Of a stretch of 64,000 nucleotides of DNA, positions 58,784 to 64,000 are shown piece after piece. Position 1 is the stretch's first letter. The number at the start of each line of letters is the position of its first letter. The notes beneath the pieces were generated by a model. It was not told the DNA's origin and did no database searches. It saw only the letters and a list, made by a program, of their open reading frames with translations. Source of the stretch: Bombardia bombarda (Eukaryota; Ascomycota; Sordariomycetes; Sordariales; Lasiosphaeriaceae); contig JAULSR010000002.1 of assembly GCA_030512295.1 (NCBI GenBank), positions 4,712,001-4,776,000 of the forward strand, read 5' to 3'. The position numbers and the translations under genes are program-made.

Positions 58784-59681
58784 GCGTAATCCTCGCTGTA
58801 ACCGCTGTAATCCCGTACGATCCACATGATCCCATTGTTAGATCATGGTGAGGAGAAAGAACCAACTTGCATTAGACATCAATTGCGACATAGCTTAGTA
58901 TGTGATGTGATGCAAGGAATTTTTTGGAGAAGAGGCCTGAGGGGGGCGAAGAGCTGCGATTGCGGACAGTTCAGTAGCCTTTTACGAGGCAATCGGGGTC
59001 AGCAGACCAGTTTTGTTTTGATTAGAAAAGGGGGAAGTCGCAACCGGCGGGGGTCATCAGTCGGTGTGACCAGGGCAGAACGTCCTCCCATCGGCTTCGT
59101 TCCGAGTTGCCTGTCAAACCATCGGGTAAGGTAACCAAGCTCCCAAGGTGAGCTGCAACACACCCAAAACAGTTATCTTGAACTCCTGCATGCTTGGGTC
59201 TTTCTTCAGGTTCTATTCCCCTCAGGTAGTCAAATCTTTTCTCCTGCAGTGGACAAGTGCATGTTTGTGTGTGCGTACGTATCTTGGTCTAACGTTTTAC
59301 AAGTTCATCCGGGATGCAATGCAACGTACTTTTCGATATCTCCTCACCGTCCGCAGTGAGATGGCTCAAATATATACGAATGGATATGCGGATTATGATA
59401 CTCGGTCGGGACAATTCCTCCTGTATATAATCCATAAAGACATATCACAGCAAAGTAGGAAAAAGGAGCAAATGTCCCGCCTTGAAGCTACCTAACCGAC
59501 CTAGAAATACCGAGACGCCAGCCAAACTCGCACATTCATACAGGCTCGTCCATGATCGCTCGCCCACTTCCCCAGGTATCCCGAATCCCAACTGTAATCA
59601 TACCATGCTGACCGGCCATCACGAAGACTACTGCCTCAAAAGCCCAGAAGAAACTGAAAACCAATCCCACCCAACCCAAGC
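57818..59681. other. Intergenic region with the Vba-type gene promoter
   Basis: 1.9 kb containing the Vba-type promoter and the 3' flank of the hexokinase-like gene. It has a TG microsatellite at 58750-58782. I see no convincing coding frame; frames near 58826-59134 and 59148-59495 have no family features. Confidence 0.55.
58750..58782. repeat. TG dinucleotide microsatellite
   Basis: Sixteen TG units without interruption, about 0.93 kb upstream of the Vba-type gene start. Such alternating tracts can adopt Z-DNA and are usually length-polymorphic. Confidence 0.93.
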
Positions 59682-61687
59682 TCAAGCACTCTCACTCGCT
59701 AGCGCAGCGGGCACCAAAATCCCAGCACCCGTGATACCGCCATCATGACAAGGGCTCAACAAGACCTTCACCGGCGGCCTCTGTCCCTCAAACTGCATCT
59801 CCAGTATCCCATCGATAAACCTTTGCGTATCAGCAAGGTAATTCTGAAAATACTGGATACAGCCGCCCGTGTAACCAACCGCCAGCTCCTTAACAAGCCC
59901 ACCATCAACATCACCATTTCCAACCCCTCCATCCGCCCATGATGGAATCTCCCCAGCGCAGCTTAGCAAGCCCACCGTTGAAGCGGCAATGATACCCGCC
60001 GCCCGCACTTCAATAGCGTGCGAGATGCGATACAAGACATGCGCCAGCTCCTCTGTCCAGCGGAAAGAACCCTGTTCGTCACTATCCACCGCATTAAGTG
60101 GAAACTCGTCCTCGAGCCGCTTCAAGATGCACCCCTCCGGGCTCTTCGGATAGAAGCGGCTGATGAACGTCGTCGACAGACCGAACCTCTGGCGCAGCCT
60201 CTCTGGCAGTCTAACCGCCGTCTCCACCCCGTGCACTGCCGATATATAATCCACAAATATCAGCCTCGCCAGCTCGCCAAGATACCTGCCCGCCGTCATA
60301 TACTCGAGCGGCTGGAACCCGGGGGCCTCGCCCGCCCTGTCGAGCTGCTCATCCCAGCGACTGATGAGCCCCAGCTTTCGTAGCGGCGGCGCCGAGCCGT
60401 TGATGCTCCACTCCGTGTTGACCGCAATCATGACCTCGTCCACGTCCTGGCCGGGCAGGACGCTGATAGCGGCGGGCCGCTTGCTGGGATGCAGGCTGCT
60501 GAGCTTGAGGGGGATGGTGGCGTTGGAGCCCGTCCCGACGATCAGGCCCATGGCGGCTTTCTGGTGGGCGCCCGCGACGGGGAACTGGTAGATGAAGGAG
60601 ACAAGCGTCGACACGGCGTCGTTGGAGATGGCGGCGATGTGGATGGGCGGCATGTTGGCCGTGCGGTACTTCTCGTAGCCCCTGAGCAGATGACCACCGA
60701 GGTCGAGGTCTGATGTGATGGCGAAGCCTTTGCCCATGGCCATGAGGGTGGCCTCGGAGAGCGAGCTCTGCTTCATGGGGAAGCTGAAGGTGACGCCCAT
60801 GGGGAGGGGTTCGTCTGGAGGTAGGTGGAAGGCTGAACATCCCTTTCGTACGACATGGGCGACTTGGTCGCCGATCCACGCGAAGAGGCTTTCTGAGTTC
60901 TCGTTCTTCAGGTGGTCTTGGATGGGCCACGAGTGCTCCAGGAGTCGGTTCAGCCGCTGAGGGACTGCACCTTCTGGTGAGGAATGTACACCATTCGTCT
61001 GTCTGGTGTCTTTTTCTCCAGTGGTTGGAGCTTGGTCGCCGTTTACCAAGAGAGGTGAAGCGACGCCATTGCTACTGCTGCTGCCCAGCAACTCAACGAA
61101 GCCCACCCGCAGATTCGTACCACCACTGTAGTAAGAGAGTCAGGACAAAGGCTCACGGTTGGGATATCATGATGATGAAAACGCTTACATGTCTATGGCA
61201 AGAAAGCTATACGCAGTCAGTCAGTTAGCCAGTCAACGAACGGCTCGGTGTATAGGTGTATGTGTCAATGTATTGGTAGGTAAGGTATGTGAGCTCATCA
61301 AGGTATGTGCCAAACAAAGCTCGAGCCACAGCTGCTGCTACCATGCAGGTAAGTGGTGCCCCCGCACGGATCGTGTTGCATTCATTCGCGGCACGCAGCA
61401 AGCTGGATGGATGCTCGGCTGGCTACAAGCCTTTGTATACGAAATACTTGGAGATGGTTGTGTGTGTATGTCTAAAAACAGAACAGCTTGACTTACCGGC
61501 CGCCCTCCCGGCCCACCACTGGTCGCAACATGGACTCGGAAATTGGCGTCGGCAGGAACTGGTCCAGCGAGTTGGCCGATAAGCGTCCAAAGGTCCATGC
61601 CAGCTCCCTGGCGAGCTCCAGTACAAGGTTGGCGTCAATGTGCAGGGGACTTAAGAAGTCGTCAAGGTCGATAGTCGTCGGCGACAT
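59682..61687 (-). CDS. Atypical hexokinase-family protein
   Basis: A 550-residue member of the fungal hexokinase family. Exons are 61687-61497, 61206-61189 and 61125-59682; exon 2 is only 18 nt and encodes FLAID of the phosphate-binding loop, which reads FLAIDIGGTNLRVGF after splicing (GGTN at 71-74). The sugar-binding motif is MGVTFSFPMKQ. The loop with the catalytic aspartate is ISNDAVSTL with N238 and D239, where active enzymes have NDTTGT or NDTVGT. GTGSN (267-271), NTEW with E308, and EYMTAGRYLGEL with E344 are retained. The adenosine-side loops are degenerate: the usual ADGS is YTGG and the usual EDGSG is CHDGG. An extra Ser/Gly-rich insert lies at about 83-125. This resembles the non-canonical HxkC/HxkD(XprF) type of filamentous fungi, regulators of proteases and cell death rather than sugar kinases; that assignment is from family knowledge and not tested. 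Confidence 0.92.
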
Positions 61688-62639
61688 TTTGGCTAATAAA
61701 GTTGTGATGGATTCTTATGTGCGAGAAAGGGGTTGTCTGTTGATGCCGTATCCCTGTTTTCTCCCATCTCACCTCATCGTGGTGGTGGTGGTGGTGGTGG
61801 TGTTGTTGGAGGTGGTGGCTGCGGGGCAGGAGTACGTAGACCGGCTAGATGTGTAGGTGGGCTTGTAGGTCAAGAGAAGAGAGAAACCGAAACGAGCAGA
61901 GTCAAGTAAAATCAAGGTGAGTGAGCAGGTTTTGTCGGAATAAATACCACAACTATACAGCAGAGCCTGATGTGGATGAGCACGTTGATCAGAGTAAGGG
62001 TCTTGTTGCTCGGCGAAATAATATTGGATGATAGTTTCCTTCGTTTCCTTTGCCCGTGACGCAATTATTGGAGATGCTGCTGTTCCATAGGTGTGTGCCC
62101 ACCTCGAGGCAGATGTCACGTAGCTTCCATTCTGGTGGTCCCGTCACTGAGGTGCTCCTGCCCTGCCATTGACGGCAGACCGCTGGGAGGCACCTGCCCA
62201 CTGGGTCCGGCGGGATGGTCTGAGATAGGGGTGCTGCGGGGCAGCGCGCCCTGCCAGGCCCGATAACTGTCGGACAGGTTCCAGTCCCGTCGGCCCCCCT
62301 GGATCTTCAGGGAAGGTGCCTCCTTAGGAAATGGGTCCAGTGGATGAAACCACAGGCACAATGCGGAGACAGAAACACAACCTGGGAAGCTGCCATCTGT
62401 GATGAATGATCTATGGGTAGCCTCTGCAACCTAAATTTTAATTTATGATCATCCATCCATCTTTTTTTATTTACTGCACAAAGTTGGCGTGGCAATTTAC
62501 CTCTCTGCCGTGATTCGTGGGCTAGCTACGGGGAATAGTTGGATTCGGAGAACGCAACTCTCAGTCAGCCCCGCATAACGCCCTCTAGTTGCTCCCGTCT
62601 CTCTTCTGTCACCGTGCATCATCCAACTCCAACAATCCA
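61688..62639. promoter_or_regulatory. Divergent promoter of hexokinase-like and GILT genes
   Basis: 0.95 kb between the two start codons. It contains a GGT microsatellite at 61781-61801 in the hexokinase-side leader and a run of T at 62463-62467 with AT-rich sequence around 62430-62480. No TATA box is clear. No coding frame is supported. Confidence 0.6.
61781..61801. repeat. GGT trinucleotide microsatellite
   Basis: Seven GGT units (ACC in the sense of the hexokinase-like gene) about 95 bp upstream of that gene's start codon, followed by imperfect GTT/GGT units. Confidence 0.85.
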
Positions 62640-63906
62640 ATGTCTCGGCACCTAATTCCTCGCCCGGTCTCCGACCAAATTTTGTCCGCCAACTCGTCAT
62701 CACCGGCCCCCCGCGACACAACCAGTGCATCGCGCTCAACCGACGACGCAACCACACGACTTGATACGACATATTACGACAATATTGCGCGTCGCACGTT
62801 CGACTCCTCGACGATAGCAGCAAGAACGGATAGCAGTTCGGCCATGGACGAAAAGAGAGCTCTCTCCATGTCGCCAGCTCGCGTTGGCGGCGGTGGAGAC
62901 GGCGTTCGTCCCAGCCGTCGCAGTCGATCGCTCATCACCATTCTTCTCATGAGCTTTGGACTGTACGCATACTGCCACATCCGGCAACTATCAGTGCTTG
63001 CGACAGAGCCTTGGCAAGAGCAAATCCCAGCGGTAGGATCGCAACCGGTGCAGTCTCTCAACCGGCTGGTCCCGTTGGAGGCGCATATCATGAGCAAATG
63101 TCCAGATGCCAAGGTAGGTCGATGTTTCATTTTACAAAACGCATACTGAACTCCCTTTTCTGATTAACGACACGTGTGCAGGACTGCCTTCGACAGCTCG
63201 TTTTGCCTGCAATGCAGAGGGTCTATAGCAAGGTCAACTTCACCTTGTCTTTTATCGGAACGTAAGTCACAGCCAGCTGTTCGAACCCGCACTGGTGTTA
63301 TTTTTATTAACATGTTGACCAGTCCCACGGACAACGACGGAGTATCTTGCAAGCATGGACCAGAGGAGTGTAAGTGCATCGCAGGAGCTCTCATTTACAA
63401 CCCATGGATGGGCCACATTGCTGACGCGACAATGATTTTCAGGCCTCGGAAATATCATCGAGCTCTGCGCCCAGAAGCTTTATCCCGACCCCAAGACCTT
63501 CCTCGGCTTTACCATGTGCATGACGAAAGACTACCCGCTGATCCCGCAGCGGAGCTTGATCGAGGATTGCGCTTTGGAGCATGCTATCGACTTTGACGAG
63601 CTTAACAAATGTGCGATCGAGGACGACGGTGGACTTGGTATGGCCATGCTCAGGAAGAGCGTGACGAGGAGCTCCGAGGTAAATATATCTGCCCGCCACG
63701 CGAACGGGAACTTGATCTATGTACGCTTCTAGTCTAAATGCTAATCCCAACCAAAACAACAGGCGGGCGTGACCAAGAGCTGCACTGTAAGGCTCGACGA
63801 AAAGATCTACTGCATCCGCGACGACGGCGAGTGGAAGGACTGCCCCTCGGGGGCGGGAGTCAGCGATTTGGTTATTGCTGTGGAGAAGCTGTATCGTTCT
63901 TCTTAA
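62640..63906 (+). CDS. Membrane-anchored GILT-family protein
   Basis: A 326-residue protein of the gamma-interferon-inducible lysosomal thiol reductase (GILT) family. Exons are 62640-63113, 63182-63261, 63323-63369, 63443-63678 and 63763-63906; joins read CPDAK/DCLRQL, FIGT/PTDNDG, EEC/LGNIIELC and RSSE/AGVTKSC. Residues 1-97 are hydrophilic and Ser/Arg-rich, then a signal-anchor helix (SLITILLMSFGLYAY, 98-112) places the domain in the lumen or outside. The active-site region is SKCPDAKDC (C154, C160), so the canonical CxxC is replaced by CPDA with a second Cys six residues on. NFTLSFIG, GVSCKHGPEECLGNIIELCA and a C-terminal CIRDDGEWKDCPSG agree with the family, which has several conserved cysteines. 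Thiol reductase activity is uncertain. A start at Met70 or Met77 would still keep the anchor. Confidence 0.92.
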
Positions 63907-64000
63907 TCTCCTTCTTCTGCTTCTCCTTCAGAGGTTCAAAAACATCGGCCCACAAGTCGCTAGCTTCCCCTAGCGTATAACATAATGTAACCGCATCCAT
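63907..64000. other. 3' flank of the GILT gene
   Basis: A CT-rich stretch right after the stop codon, ending at the window edge. No further gene can be judged. Confidence 0.6.

Overview
The window is nuclear DNA of a filamentous ascomycete (Pezizomycotina; I would guess Sordariomycetes, without a search). The evidence is protein genes split by short introns of about 50-125 bp with GT..AG ends and CTAAC/CTGAC-like branch sites, the two-subunit fungal type I fatty acid synthase, and typical fungal families (WSC sensor, CSC1/DUF221 channel, Vba/Fnx1-type permease, fungal GILT protein). Thirteen protein-coding genes are supported, one cut by the left edge. I see no rRNA, tRNA, CRISPR array, intact transposon or bacterial-type operon.

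Layout. 1-9530: fas2 (alpha, minus, partial) and fas1 (beta, plus) are divergent around a 2.5 kb shared promoter. 9531-17363: a long stretch with no gene I can support. 17364-18899: a conserved protein with a Tubby/LURP-like C-terminal domain (plus). 22656-28148: a DHA2-type MFS exporter followed by a secreted GMC flavoprotein oxidoreductase, both plus. 29199-48842: four minus-strand genes in a row: an OST-alpha/TMEM184 membrane protein, a WSC-domain stress sensor, a very large kelch/transmembrane protein with a low-complexity tail, and a coiled-coil protein of unknown function. 51696-54514: a CSC1/OSCA/TMEM63 channel (plus). 55410-57817: a Vba/Fnx1-type 14-TM permease (minus). 59682-61687: an atypical hexokinase (minus). 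62640-63906: a membrane-anchored GILT-family protein (plus).

The genes read as core and cell-surface functions, not one pathway. Only fas2/fas1 is a clear functional pair: both products form the alpha6beta6 synthase, and the shared promoter gives a simple route to co-expression. The MFS/GMC pair could be a small secretion/detoxification module, but only adjacency supports that. Several membrane proteins (WSC, CSC1, OST-alpha, kelch) fit envelope or osmotic sensing, again without evidence of linkage.

The points most worth a second look are gene-structure details (an intron beside the ACP phosphopantetheine serine, 18-nt and 25-nt micro-exons, an unusual AAG acceptor), divergence of active-site motifs in the hexokinase-like and GILT-like proteins, the exceptional triplet-repeat content of the kelch gene, several perfect palindromes in intergenic DNA, and the 7.8 kb gene-free region. 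I found nothing I would confidently call a new biological system. All splice sites were worked out by hand from reading frame and family conservation.
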